A stretch of 64,000 bases of DNA from Clarireedia homoeocarpa (lineage: Eukaryota > Ascomycota > Leotiomycetes > Helotiales > Rutstroemiaceae), in the NCBI GenBank assembly GCA_001465935.1, contig LNKV01000057.1, forward strand, positions 11,563-75,562. The letters run 5' to 3'. A program made the position numbers and the translations under genes. This document shows, one piece after another, positions 23,876-36,302 of this stretch; positions within the stretch are counted from its first letter, which is position 1; each line of letters opens with the position of its first letter. A model generated the notes under the pieces. It was not told the DNA's origin, did no database searches, and saw only the letters and a list, made by a program, of their open reading frames with translations.

Positions 23876-26800
23876 ATGTACGGCACTGCAACCGGCCCTC
23901 AAACGGGCGTCTCAACACCACGATCCTCATCATCTCTCCGCCCACTGGTTCTTTCGCACGGCTCGTTAGAACACTCTTTTTTGATACCCACAAACCTCCA
24001 TTTCCAAGCCTCACAAATCAAAGACCGATTTCTCGCATCACTTCCAGAACCTACAGATGAACTTGCACAAGATGACGAGCCATCTTCTGTTGCTGAGCTC
24101 GTTGCTAGATATTTGGGATTTGTAGCACGGGACGTCGATGAGGGAGAAGACGATGCACAAGGTTCCTACGAGGAGGTCTTAAAACTTGTTTTGAACGAGT
24201 TTGAACGTGGCTTCTTGAGGGGCAACGAAGTCCACGCTTTGGTTGCTACATTGCCCGGGATTGATGCAAAGAAGCTCAAGGTAGTTGAAAGCTACTATGC
24301 AGCACGAGCAGCCAGCAATAGACCAATTCGACCTCACGAATCTGCACTGTTCCGAGCAGCTAGCGACGACGAGGCCAAAATATACAATGTCTTTGGCGGA
24401 CAGGGAAATATTGAAGAATATTTTGATGAACTCCGCGAATTATACAGGACATACTCGGTCTTTGTCGAGGATTTAATCACTGATTCTGCAGAACTTCTAC
24501 AGAATCTCTCACGGGATCCCAGAGCTGAGAAATTGTATTCCAAGGGATTGGATATTATGGCTTGGTTACACGACCCTGAATCTACTCCAGACATCGACTA
24601 TTTGGTCTCTGCGCCGGTCAGTTTCCCATTGATTGGTTTAGTACAACTTTGCCACTATGCTGTGACATGCAGAGTTTTGGGTCTTACTCCCGGACAATTC
24701 AGAGAGAGAATCAGTGGGACGACTGGTCACTCCCAAGGTGTTGTTATGGCGGCTGCCACAGCTGCTGCAGACTCGTGGGAATCCTTCGAAAAGGTTGCGG
24801 TCTCAGCACTTACAGTGCTGTTCTGGATTGGTTCTCGAAGCCAACAAACATATCCACGAACTTCTCTGGCACCAAATATTCTACAAGATTCCGTAGACCA
24901 TGGTGAAGGTACACCGACTCCCATGTTGAGCATTCGTGATTTGTCACAGGCTCAAGTTCAGGAGCACATCAACGAAACAAACAAGTACCTTCCTGAAGAC
25001 AGACATATCGCCATATCGCTCATCAACAGTGCCCGGAATTTGGTTGTTGCCGGTCCGCCAATTTCTCTGTATGGTTTGAATCTCCAACTCCGCAAAGTCA
25101 AGGCACCAACTGGCCTTGATCAAACCCGAATTCCCTTCACGGAACGAAAAGTTCGGTTTGTTAACAGATTCTTGCCGATCACATCTCCATTTCACAGCAA
25201 GTATCTTACCGAAGCTACAGCTCACATTGATGAGGATCTGAAGGACATCATCATTGATAGCAAGTCAATGACCATTCCAGTGTATGATACCAACACCGGC
25301 AAGGATATCCGAGAGGATGTTCAAGGAAATGTTGTGCCAACACTTATACGCTTAATCACTCACGACCCAGTTCACTGGGAGAAAGCAACCGTCTTCCCCG
25401 ATGCAACTCATATCCTTGATTTCGGGCCCGGTGGCGTTTCTGGACTTGGTGTTTTGACTAGCCGCAATAAAGATGGAACTGGCGTGCGTGTTATTCTGGC
25501 TGGTACCGTCAGCGGTACCGTCCCGGAAGTTGGCTACAAGCCTGAGCTTTTTGATCGTGATGAAGAGCATGCGGTCAAATATGCTGTTGACTGGGTCAAA
25601 GAGCACGGTCCAAAATTGATCAAGACTTCGGCAGGCCAAACCTTCGTCGACACAAAGATGAGTCGACTGTTGGGTGTTCCCCCTGTCATGGTTGCTGGTA
25701 TGACTCCTTGCACTGTTCCATGGGATTTCGTGGCTGCGACCATGAATGCAGGATACCAGATTGAACTGGCTGGGGGCGGTTATTACAATGCCAAGACAAT
25801 GACCGAGGCCCTGAGAAAGATTGAGGAAGCCATTCCCGCTGGACGTGGCATTACTGTCAACCTCATCTACGTTAACCCACGTGCGATGCAATGGCAGATC
25901 CCACTTCTTGGTCAGTTGCGTGCTGAAGGTGTACCAATCGAAGGTCTTACAATTGGTGCTGGTGTGCCATCCATCGAGGTTGCACAAGAATACATTGAGA
26001 CTCTCGGATTAAAACACATTGCTTTCAAGCCAGGATCTATTGAGGCTATCCAAGCGGTCATCAACATCGCCAAGGCAAATCCCACGTTCCCGGTCATTCT
26101 CCAATGGACAGGAGGTCGTGGAGGTGGACATCACTCTTTCGAAGATTTCCACCAGCCGATGCTTCAGATGTACTCGCGTATTCGAAGACAAGAGAATGTC
26201 ATCTTGGTTGCAGGTAGTGGCTTCGGTGGTGCTGAAGATACGTACCCGTATCTTACTGGAAGCTGGTCGAAAGCTTTTGGCTACCCACCAATGCCGTTTG
26301 ATGGATGCTTGTTTGGTAGTCGCATGATGACAGCCAAGGAAGCGCATACCAGTAAGAACGCAAAGAAGGCCATCACCGAGGCTGAAGGTCTTGATGACAG
26401 CCAGTGGGAGAAGACTTATAAGGGACCTGCCGGTGGTGTTATCACTGTTCGATCAGAAATGGGCGAGCCAATCCACAAGCTTGCCACCCGTGGTGTCAAG
26501 TTCTGGGCTGAGATGGATGCGAAGATCTTCAGTCTTCCTAAGGAGAAGCGTGTTCCTGAGCTGAAGAAGAACCGCGATTACATCATCAAGAAGCTGAACG
26601 ATGACTTCCAGAAAGTGTGGTTTGGACGAAACAAAGCTGGTGAAGCGGTAGATCTTGAAGACATGACATATGGCGAAGTTGTCCGTCGAATGGTTGACTT
26701 GATGTTTGTGAAGCACGAGTCTCGTTGGATCGACAAGTCATACATCAAGCTTACCGGAGACTTTATCCGTCGTGTTGAAGAGCGCTTCACGACTGTACCA

Positions 26801-29800
26801 GGCAGACCCTCTCTACTTCAAAGCTATTCTGAGCTTGAAGACCCATATCCAACTGTAGACAAAATTCTGGCTGCCTACCCTGAATCTGAGACACAACTCA
26901 TCAATGCACAAGATGTGCAGCACTTCCTAATGCTGTGCCAACGTAGGGGTCAAAAGCCAACTACTTTCGTACCCTCACTTGACGAGAACTTTGAATTCTT
27001 CTTCAAGAAAGATTCTCTGTGGCAATCCGAGGACCTGGAAGCTGTCATTGGTCAAGACGTGGGCAGAACTTGTATCCTGCAAGGGCCTACTGCTGTAAAG
27101 TACTCAAAGATCGTTGATGAGCCCATCAAAGAGATTCTCGATGGCATTCACAACGCTCACATCAAGGGATTGACCCAAGACTTGTATGCTGGTAATGAAT
27201 CTTCCATCCCAGTCATCGAATACTTTGGTGGCAAACTTATCGAGACTCCTGAGGAAGTTGACGTCGAAGGCTTGACAGTCTCTCAAGACGCTGATAAAAC
27301 CACTTACCGTCTGTCATATTCTCCTGGTGCAGTTCTTCCATCCCTTGAGTCATGGCTATCTTTGCTCGCAGGTAGCAAGCGGTCATGGAGGCATGCTCTC
27401 TTTACCTCAGAAGTTTTTGTTCAGGGACAGAAATTCCAGACAAACCCGATGAAGCGAATCTTTGCCCCTGTCAAAGGACTCTTCGTGGAGATTACCCATC
27501 CCGACGATCCGTCAAAGACCGTCATCACCGTTAAGGAACAGCCAAGGCCAAATCACTACGTGCAGGTCATTGATGTGAAAGTTGTCGGCAACAACGAAAT
27601 CCTAGTCAACATGATCAAGGACACAACCGTGATGGGCAAGCCAGTCTCTCTACCATTGAGGTTCACATACCACCCTGAAGCTGGTTACGCTCCTATTCGG
27701 GAGGTCATGAGTGATAGAAATGACCGTATCAAGGAGTTCTACTGGCGCGCCTGGTTTGGTAGCGAGGCTCTTGATCTCGATGCTTCAGTCACCGGCACCT
27801 TCGATGGTGGCAAGGCAACCATTACTAGTGAGGATATCAATGACTTTGTGCACGCTGTCGGAAACACTGGAGAAGCATTTGTTGACCGACCTGGTAAAGA
27901 GGTTTTTGCTCCTATGGACTTTGCCATTGTAGTTGGCTGGAAGGCTATTACCAAGCCGATTTTCCCAAGGACGATTGACGGTGATCTACTAAAACTTGTC
28001 CATCTGTCCAACGGCTTCCGTATGATTCCTGGAGCGGATCCACTAAAGAAGGGAGACGTCGTTGCGACCACCGCTCAAGTCAATGCAGTTCTCAATCAAG
28101 ATTCTGGCAAGATGGTTGAGGTGTGCGGCACTATCACCAGGGAAGGTCGTCCCGTCATGGAGGTTACTTCGCAATTCTTGTACCGTGGTGCTTACACCGA
28201 CTTCGAAAATACCTTCCAACGTAAGACAGAGACCCCTATGCAAATCCATCTCGCTACCAGCAAAGATGTTGCCGTACTTAGATCTAAGGAGTGGTTCAAC
28301 TTGGATGATGCCGATATCGAGCTCCTTGGTCAAACCTTGACATTCCGTCTGCAGAGCTTCGTCCGCTTCAAGAATAAGACGGTCTTCTCAAGTGTCGAGA
28401 CAAGGGGTCAAGTCCTGTTGGAATTACCAACTAAAGAGATCATTCAAGTTGCCAGTGTTGAATACGAAGCCGGCGTCTCTCATGGCAACCCTGTGATTGA
28501 CTATCTTGAGCGACATGGCTCCTCAATCGAACAACCCGTCAACTTTGAGAATGCCATTCCCCTCAATGGCAAGACCCCACTATCTCTTAGAGCCCCAGCG
28601 TCAAATGAGACATATGCTCGCGTGTCCGGTGACTACAACCCAATTCACGTGTCTCGTGTGTTCTCCAGCTATGCCAACTTACCAGGCACTATCACCCATG
28701 GCATGTACACAAGCGCAGCTGTCCGAAGCTTGGTAGAGACATGGGCCGCGGAGAATCACATTGGCCGTGTCCGAAGCTTCCATGCATCTCTCACTGGTAT
28801 GGTTCTTCCTAACGATGATCTTGAAGTTAGATTGCAGCACGTTGGTATGGTTGCTGGTCGAAAGATCATCAAAGTTGAGGCCAGCAACAAAGAGACGGAA
28901 GACAAGGTGTTGCTTGGTGAGGCCGAAGTTGAACAACCAGTATCGGCATACGTCTTCACTGGTCAAGGTTCTCAAGAGCAAGGTATGGGTATGGAGCTAT
29001 ACGCTAGTAGCCCTGTTGCGAAGGAAGTCTGGGATCGCGCCGACAAGCATTTTATGGACAACTATGGTAAGTCATCTCAAGCACTCTGGCTTAAAATTGT
29101 TTCTCACAGCACTAGGATTTGCAATTACCAACATCGTGAAGAACAACCCTAAGGAGCTCACTATTCACTTCGGTGGACCTCGGGGTAAAGCTATCCGCCA
29201 AAATTACATGTCCATGACCTTTGAGACTGTGAGTGCGGATGGTTCTATCAAATCAGAGAAGATGTTCAAGGAGGTTGATGAAAACACCACATCATACACC
29301 TACCGGTCACCAACAGGTCTCCTTTCCGCTACTCAGTTCACACAACCTGCCTTGACACTCATGGAAAAGGCAAGCTTCGAGGACATGCGATCCAAGGGTC
29401 TCGTTCAACGCGACAGCAGTTTTGCTGGTCATTCTCTTGGGGAATACTCCGCTCTCGCCGCTCTTGCAGAGGTTATGCCAATTGAAAGTTTGGTGTCTGT
29501 TGTCTTCTACAGGGGTCTGACGATGCAAGTGGCAGTTGAGCGAGATGCCGCGGGACGATCCAACTACTCCATGTGTGCCGTCAACCCCAGCAGAATATCC
29601 AAGACCTTCAATGAGCAAGCTCTCCAATACGTTGTTGAGAACATCGCCGAAGAAACCAGCTGGCTCTTGGAAATTGTCAACTATAACATCGCCAACATGC
29701 AATATGTCTGCGCTGGTGATCTTCGTGCTCTTGACACACTCACTGGTGTCACCAACTACCTCAAAGCTCAAAAAATTGATATCCAACAGTTGATGCAAAC

Positions 29801-30194
29801 GTTGTCTCTTGAAGATGTCAAGGCGCATCTTGTTGAGATCATCCGCGAATGCGCCAAACAAACCGAAGCCAAGCCCAAACCCCTCGAACTACAAAGAGGC
29901 TTTGCTACCATTCCTCTTAAGGGTATTGATGTGCCCTTCCACTCTACTTTCTTGAGATCAGGTGTCAAACCTTTCCGCAGCTTCTTACTCAAGAAGATCA
30001 ACAAGACAACCATCGATCCGAGCAAATTGATTGGGAAATATATTCCCAACGTCACTGCGAGACCATTCGAGTTGACTAAAGAGTATTTCGAGGATGTTTA
30101 CCGTCTCACGAATTCACCGAAGATTGGTAACGTGCTTGCCAACTGGGATAAATATGAGGAACCGGTTCAAAACGGCGTTAATGGCACTCACTAG
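23876..30194 (+). CDS. FAS1: Fatty acid synthase subunit beta
   Basis: Beta subunit of the cytosolic fungal fatty acid synthase. Two exons, 23876-29066 and 29110-30194, separated by a 43-nt intron; 2091 aa, the family length. Domains in order: acetyltransferase with nucleophile in TGHSQG (about S286); enoyl reductase (FMN/NADPH; GGRGGGHHSFEDFHQP region and VAGSGFGGAEDTYPY); dehydratase with its hot-dog folds (SGDYNPIHVSRVF, TITHGMYTS); and malonyl/palmitoyl transferase starting at VFTGQGSQEQGMGM, with nucleophile in FAGHSLGEYSALAAL (about S1839). The intron falls early in the last domain. All catalytic motifs are intact. The start at 23876 gives the expected N-terminus (MYGTATGPQTG). With FAS2 it forms the complete enzyme and is probably co-regulated through the shared upstream region. 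Confidence 0.97.
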
Positions 30195-31396
30195 GGGAGA
30201 TGGGTAGTAATGAATGATGGGATGATATATTGGAAATTAGACGAACGCAGATGAGATAAAACTTGTAGTATTGATTTATGATGGCTGGCGTTCGAGGCGG
30301 GTTTAGTTACATGTAGCTCTTGCCTGCATGACAAAAATTATTAGATTAGGTAGATGGTGCTTCTTTTAGCTAGGCATGGATGAGCGCAATGTAATTTTCT
30401 CACTTTACGCCATCTCTGTTGGATATGAGCTTCACTAAGCTTTCAGTTGTGTACGTTCTTGCTTCCTTTTGCCCACTTCTCCCAATCAAGGATGGTATTC
30501 AATATTCATGCGTGAGTTGAGGTAGTGGTAGGAAGTTCATTATTTATTCAAATACCGAAGTGTGATGCGACTTACGGGTTGATTTGGTCGTGCCACTTCC
30601 CCTATATCTACTGATTGACGCATGTGAAATTCTCTCTTCCCGCGGCTCTCATGCTTCTGGCGCTCATAAGCGCAAGCGCAAACAGCCGCGGTGCGTTGCA
30701 TCTAAGTACCTTCGTCTGACTCTTGCTACTTTATTCTCTGGCAATATCTTCATCCCATTGAGCGCTCGAAGCCGGCATTCTGGCCCTTGTTGTGGAAGAA
30801 TATTACGATGTGTGGATCTTTCTCTTGAAAAGGGTCTACTCCGTTAGGAAGAATCCATCGGCCCTCGATTCTTGGTCGGCAGTGCCACCAACAGACTAAA
30901 GATGCCCGATTGTGTCCGAGTAGAGATTCCTAAGAAGGAAATAATTCCCGGTTAATTGCGGTCCTGCATCGAGAGCATGTTTTACATGCCTTGGCTGGCG
31001 TAAAAGTTTCTACGCACAGTTTTTCTCTGTTAAGCCTACAGGGTGTCTTTGATGACTTTCTAGGCCATTTCGTGAAGTTTTGTTCACTAGATTGTGAAGT
31101 TGGGGTTGATGTTCAGATGGCTATGAGTTATGTTATGTCTGGGAGTAATTGGCAGGTTTTGCTTTTTGTTCACTCTCTTTGTTTTATATGTGTTATTCTC
31201 CAAACACTGAGAGGTAAACCTACTCTCCAGAGACTAACGAACTCCTTTTCCAATTCTCACTGTTCGGCCCAGACCCTTTTAACTTTATTTCTCATCCTCT
31301 TAACATCCCAACCACCCAGCATCCTTAATTTTCCCTCCAATCTCATCTTAAACACACACCTCCACTCTCAACTATTCCCTCCACTCCACCCTGCAG
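30195..31396. other. Intergenic downstream of FAS1
   Basis: No gene is recognised. The first ~100 bases look like the FAS1 3' UTR (A/T-rich). An 87-codon frame at about 30584-30847 has no recognisable domain. The right end (31250-31396) becomes C-rich and merges into the broken reading frame that starts near 31397. Confidence 0.45.
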
Positions 31397-32030
31397 CTCA
31401 TCCTTCCTCCCTCTCAACCTCGGCCCCTCCCCCCAAATCCTTGCTGATACCGTCCACCAAAAAATCCTCGCCTACAACGCCCTCCACCCCGAACTTCCCC
31501 CCGTCTCTCTAACCTGGCATTCCAACCCCTACACTGCCGGGCACTTCCTCCTCTATTTCACTCCCCCTATCGATCTCAATAGGGCGGGGTTCCTCCCCCT
31601 CGAATACGGCGACGTATACCTACGCATCAAGAGCGGGTTAAAACCGACTTGGCTTTGAATTTGTGAAAATACCGAGGAAGGAGGAGCAGGGCACTTCCAA
31701 TAAGATAAGGAATCATGCGACGGTGATGCGGGAGAGTTTGGGGTGGCAATTGAGCAGGAGCTTGATGGAGGAGAGGTTTATAGGAAGGAGGGAATTGATG
31801 GAGGAGGGGTTTGTGGAGAGGAGGAGAGAGCGGAAGCTGGGAAGGGGGTTAAATGGGGAGAAGGGGGGTTTGAGTATAATCACAAGTGCGAGGGCGAGTA
31901 GCACACGTTCGAGCCGGGGGGGGGGGATAAGAATGTGAGAAGTGGGCGTGTAAAGGGAGATACGCATGAGTATGGGCGTGGCAGACATCATAGACGTCGT
32001 TTACGTTCGGGCCGGGGCCGGGGACGTGAA

Positions 32031-32156
32031 GATGGAGATGGAAACAAAGATGGAGATGGAAACAAAGATGGAGATGGAAACAAAGATGGAGATGGAAACA
32101 AAGATGGAGATGGAAACAAAGATGGAGATGGAAACAAAGATGGAGATGGAAACAAA
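32031..32156 (+). repeat. 18-bp minisatellite, seven copies (DGDGNK)
   Basis: Seven perfect copies of gatggagatggaaacaaa. In the open frame each encodes Asp-Gly-Asp-Gly-Asn-Lys; in another frame it encodes Met-Glu-Met-Glu-Thr-Lys. It lies inside the broken reading region. Confidence 0.95.
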
Positions 32157-32228
32157 GATGGAGATGGAGATGAAGATGAAGATGAAGATGAAGATGAAGA
32201 TGAAGATGAAGATGAAGATGAAGATGCC
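32157..32228 (+). repeat. GATGAA hexanucleotide tract
   Basis: About ten GATGAA-type units follow the 18-bp minisatellite directly, encoding an alternating Asp-Glu run in the same open frame. The two arrays share GATGGAGATG at the junction and probably arose from one seed. Confidence 0.9.
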
Positions 32229-32375
32229 CATGGATCTGGTCGAGAAAAACGACGACTACGGTCCGGAGACACCAACCCCGATACCGGTAAGTCTCACAGC
32301 AAATCATCGGACGACAGGAAGAATAAGGAGAAGGAACCTTGGAGATCAAAGTCGAGATCTAGATCTAGAGTATAG

Positions 32376-33360
32376 TTCCATAGAGCACGGCTGGAATAAA
32401 TGACCAAAGAAGGACGACAATAGCTATTGAGTTCGTCGTCCACGTATACTGCGATGTGATATTTAGAAGGAACGAACATCTAAGTATGCTCTTTGGTTGG
32501 ACATAGAGTGCGGACGATGAAGGATAGACAAGGAGCGTCGGATTTTGAATTGCAAGAGATTGGATATCAAGGGGGTATATTGCACAGCAGTATGCCGCAG
32601 AAAGGAAATATATACAAAGAAAAGAAAAAGTCATCAACGACTACTAGAATAGAATAAGAAACCCATCCTTAAACTAATCAATCCAGATCTGAACTGAATC
32701 GAAAATGGACAAGTTATAAAAACATGCAGGAAAATGTTGCAATGAAAATATGGGGAGTATACAAACCAAACTCGCTCTCGCTTGCTCCGTAAAAAGAAGC
32801 TCTGCCAATGTAAATGCCATCCTATTCCATAAACACTCCCAACCCTGACATCATGTGTCCTTTACTAGCTAAAAAAAAAAAAAAAAAAAAAAGTTGGTAT
32901 AGTTGACATTAGAATATAGATACCTTGTCTTTTTATCTTTTACATGTATAAAAAAAAAAACCAGTAGGCATGCCCGATCTAATAGGGATTAGATATGCCA
33001 TAGTAATCCAGAAAGACAAAAAAAAAAAAAAAAAAAAAAAAGAAATATTGTCTTTGTCCACCCCGAACTACAGTAAGCTTATAATTCAAGCCAGCCTATG
33101 TAACTAATATTCATTTACCCAGCGCGCTAGAACCCAATAGCTAGCAGCGGAATCCATTCCTACCCTACTCCGTCGGCCCAGCCCAGACGCCATGCTTGCT
33201 TCCCGAGCTTCCCATTTTGGGGCTTTCCTTTCCTTTCCTTCTTTCCCTATTTATGTAAATGTAAGTGTAAAATATTTAAAGCTTGTAAAGTCATTTCCAT
33301 CCCGCCTAAATCGCCATCGTAAACAAACAAACAAATGGAACTTCATACACCCCACTCAAT
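32376..33360. other. Intergenic with several A-tracts
   Basis: No coding frame is seen. There are three poly-A runs: 32871-32892 (22 A), about 32950-32960 (10-11 A) and 33018-33041 (about 24 A). CTTTCC repeats lie near 33220-33240. The right side is the 3' flank of the 961-aa gene, which is transcribed leftward. Confidence 0.5.
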
Positions 33361-36302
33361 CTAAACCTCCACCACAAGTGCCCGCTCACTTCTCCTATAC
33401 TGATGGCCAATGCCCACCTCGGTTCTCTTCTCCCCCGGCGGACTTAACAATTTCCCCCCCTCAGATTCCCACTCCTTTCTTTCCAGCACCGGACTCCTCT
33501 TCTCATTTTCATTTTCTTCTCCTCTCATCTTCCTCGCAACTCTATCTCTTTCTGCTTTTCCTATTCCTCTTCCCCACTCATCACCAGTCATAACCAGCGT
33601 AGGCGTATTTGACTTCCCTTCTTCTCTCACAGTAATATCATCCGCACCAGCACTGCCTGCTCCAGCCTTCACGGTGACACTCGCGCCGCTGGCAACACTC
33701 TCCGAGGGACTCCCTTTTCCACCTGCAACATCTTCGCCAGTCGCAGCCTTCTTCTTACTGCGTAAGGTGCTGTTGCGGATTGGGATTAGAAGCTGCCTTT
33801 GCTGTCTGCTGACGGAAATTTGTCGCGCGATTGATACGCTTGCGGCGTGTTCGCGGCGTCTCTGTTCAGCTAAATCGGAGTCAGAGAGGTGAATGGTCGC
33901 GGATTCGAAGTCATCGGCTAGGGCGACGTCGAGAAGAGAAGGAGTGATCGAGGAGGTGGAGGGCTGTTGGGAGTGCTTCGATCTGGGTGATGTGTCGGAA
34001 TCGCGGGGGGTATGTTCGGATGTAGAGATGGCGGTGCCAACGGGGATGGTCGCGGAGTTCATGTGGGAGGGACGAGGAAGAGTACCGGCGCCGAGTGGAA
34101 GGGGAGATTTCTGTAGAGCTGGAGGTGATGAGAGAGATGTTGAAGATGTATTTGAGTAACTTTTCAGCAGGGTGGGTCGGGATGTTGGGCCTGGCGAGAG
34201 GCCTTGCATGCCGGTGGCTGGTGATTTTAATATTGGTCGTGGAGCGCCTGCTCTTGTCATAGTATTGAATGCTGAGATAACAGGTCTTGGTCCTGGTCCT
34301 GGTGAAGATTTGACAGGGATTCCTGTCATGGTCTCTTTGTCCTTCCCGGGAGAGATGATAGAAGTTGGTGATTCTTTTCTGACTTCTCGCTCACTGTCCT
34401 TCTCCTGTTTAGGAATGACGATGTTTGTTGCAGGTTTGATATTTTTACCCGGTGCTGGTACGGATCCCTGCATTCGAGATGTTGTCTTTGCACTTCCACC
34501 TCCCAGTATACTAGAAAAAGATGCGGTAGAGTGTGATGATGAAGCGGAGTTACTAGTCTCGCTTGTGGTAGAACCAGAAATAGACGATGAAGCTTCATGA
34601 TCTGTTCCTTTGGCATTAATCATTTGCCATTGTGGCTCCTTCTCTTGGGTGATGATTCGAGGTTTCAACGATGTAGGTAAAGGCGATGCATCGTACAGAT
34701 TCCCTTCATTCTTCAAGCCCGGTTCATTATCTGAGTCTTCTGACGATGGCGACAGGAGTTGAGATTCGTCCGGAGACCAAGTCCGAGGTTGTTGCATGGG
34801 TGGCCGTGGCCCTGGTGAACTGGACGATGATCTAGAAGTATCTTTTTTTGCTTTCTTTAAGATTGGACTGGATGATGAACGTTTTCGTTGATGAGTATGT
34901 TTAGTTATTGGTACACTACCATCCTCAGCGACTAGATCGGCATGAAGATCGTTATCGAGACCAGGAGCAAAAGAGGGACGACGAGGTGATATGGCGGCAG
35001 GTGACGTATTCGATCTGTGTAATAGGCGATCCTGTGATGGCGAGCCGTCGCGATTGCCTTGTCGTGATGGGGTGTTTGGGAACAAGGAAAATCCAGGACT
35101 ATTACGTCCATTCTGTGGGGTAGCGGCCCTCTTCGATAGGGCTTTGGTTCGTGCTTCGAGTTCTGCTTCCTAAAGTGCCGAGATGATCAGATGAATTCTC
35201 AAACCGGACAGACAAGATATCCTACCTTTGTTGCGAGAGCTTCTTCAGCACTTTTCAATTTATCAAGTGTGGCTTGACGTCTTTGAAGCAGCGAAGATGA
35301 GGTGCTCGAAGGCTTCTGCAATACACTTCCAAACATAACACTGTATCTCTCCATCTGAACAGAAGGTATGTCCACATCAAGCTTGGGCCCCTCTAGAGGA
35401 TATGATCGCACAACTTCCACACCAATGGGACCTTCATTAACACGAATTTCTGGTGTTCCAGCACTGATACTCGTCGAGACTGTAGCACTAAATGATGGTA
35501 GAGAAGGAGTCATGGGTGCCGTTTGTGACCTCTTCATTTCGGGTTTCTTTGCAGTCTTGATTGTCGTTCGACTGCGTTCACGCATCTTCGTTGGGTGTTT
35601 ATCATTCTGTTCCGGTGAGGCGGGGTCAATCGAGATTACTTTGCTCTGTGACTCAGGTTGGAGCTGGTAGAATGAAGCAGGCGTCTTTTCCTTCTTTGGC
35701 CGAAACATTCCACCAAACAGCTTCCATCGACCTTTTTGCTTTGGGGCGGCGGCGTCATCGTGAGAACCATCCACGTGGCGAGGGGAGGTAACCATCTCGA
35801 ATGATTTTTGAGCTTGCTGCCAATTTTCTGGTGGATGCTCAGGGCTCCCAAGTGCCATACCAATCTCCGCCACGCTCACGTTCGGTGCAGTCCCAGTAGT
35901 CTTAAAAGAATCAGGACTCTGTGGTCGTAGCAGCGAGTCTACCCTCGAGGGAACAGGAGAGGGCGGCGGTCGCGCGGCGGGCAGAGGAAAATTGTAGAAG
36001 TTAGGTCCGTCTTTTCCATGGGCTGTCAGTGGGTTGAAGTATAGATCATCCCGAGTTTCTCTCTTCACGGTGTTGGCCCTCCTTGGAAAGCTAGCTGTGG
36101 ATTTATTGGACCCGCCCGACGTCTTTGGCCTCTCAGGAAGTTTATGCCGGTCACCATCCCCAAATCGGAATTTATCAAAAGAGTTGGACTGAGTAGTGGG
36201 AGTCTGTGCACCATCTGTAACATGTAGTGCTGCACTAGGAGATGCGGCGTCTCGACCCCTAAATCGGGATCTCATCGACTTCGATCTTGTGGAAAGCGCC
36301 AT
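33361..36302 (-). CDS. Large Ser/Pro-rich fungal protein of unknown function
   Basis: Two exons, 36302-35226 and 35169-33361 (56-nt intron), give 961 aa. The open frame is continuous and the splice is in phase. Composition is strongly Ser/Pro/Thr/Lys-rich and predicted largely disordered. Ordered islands include a basic WKLFGGMFRPKKEK segment (about 195-210) and a short coiled-coil-like helix across the intron (QRRQATLDKLKSAEEALATK continuing into EAELEARTKALSKR). Several SPR/TPR-type sites suggest phosphorylation. The C-terminal ~60 residues (from MTGDEWGRGIGKAERDRVAR) are charged. I do not recognise a domain. It could be a cytoskeletal, polarity or signalling scaffold, but that is only a guess from composition. 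An in-frame ATG at 36323 would add seven residues. Confidence 0.8.

Larger units (their letters stand above)
31397..32375 (+). pseudogene. Frame-broken open reading region with acidic DGDGNK repeats
   Basis: Three consecutive protein-like frames on the + strand look like one interrupted gene. The first (31397-31659) has balanced, protein-like composition (for example ILADTVHQKILAYNALHPEL, then LTWHSNPYTAGHFLLYFTPP) and stops at TGA 31657-31659. The sequence continues one frame over (GFEFVKIPRKEEQGTS onward) to about 31938. It then continues in a third frame just after an 11-G run (31916-31926), with basic RS/RG-rich sequence, seven DGDGNK units, a DE run and a C-terminus ending SKSRSRSRV. An upstream splice acceptor CTGCAG ends at 31396. 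Either two single-base slips destroyed a gene, the assembly has homopolymer errors, or short introns were missed. I recognise no family. Confidence 0.4.

Noticed and set aside
31849..32349. Minus-strand 166-codon frame full of Leu-His repeats
   Set aside because: It is the antisense of the GATGGA/GATGAA repeat arrays, open only because of repeat periodicity.
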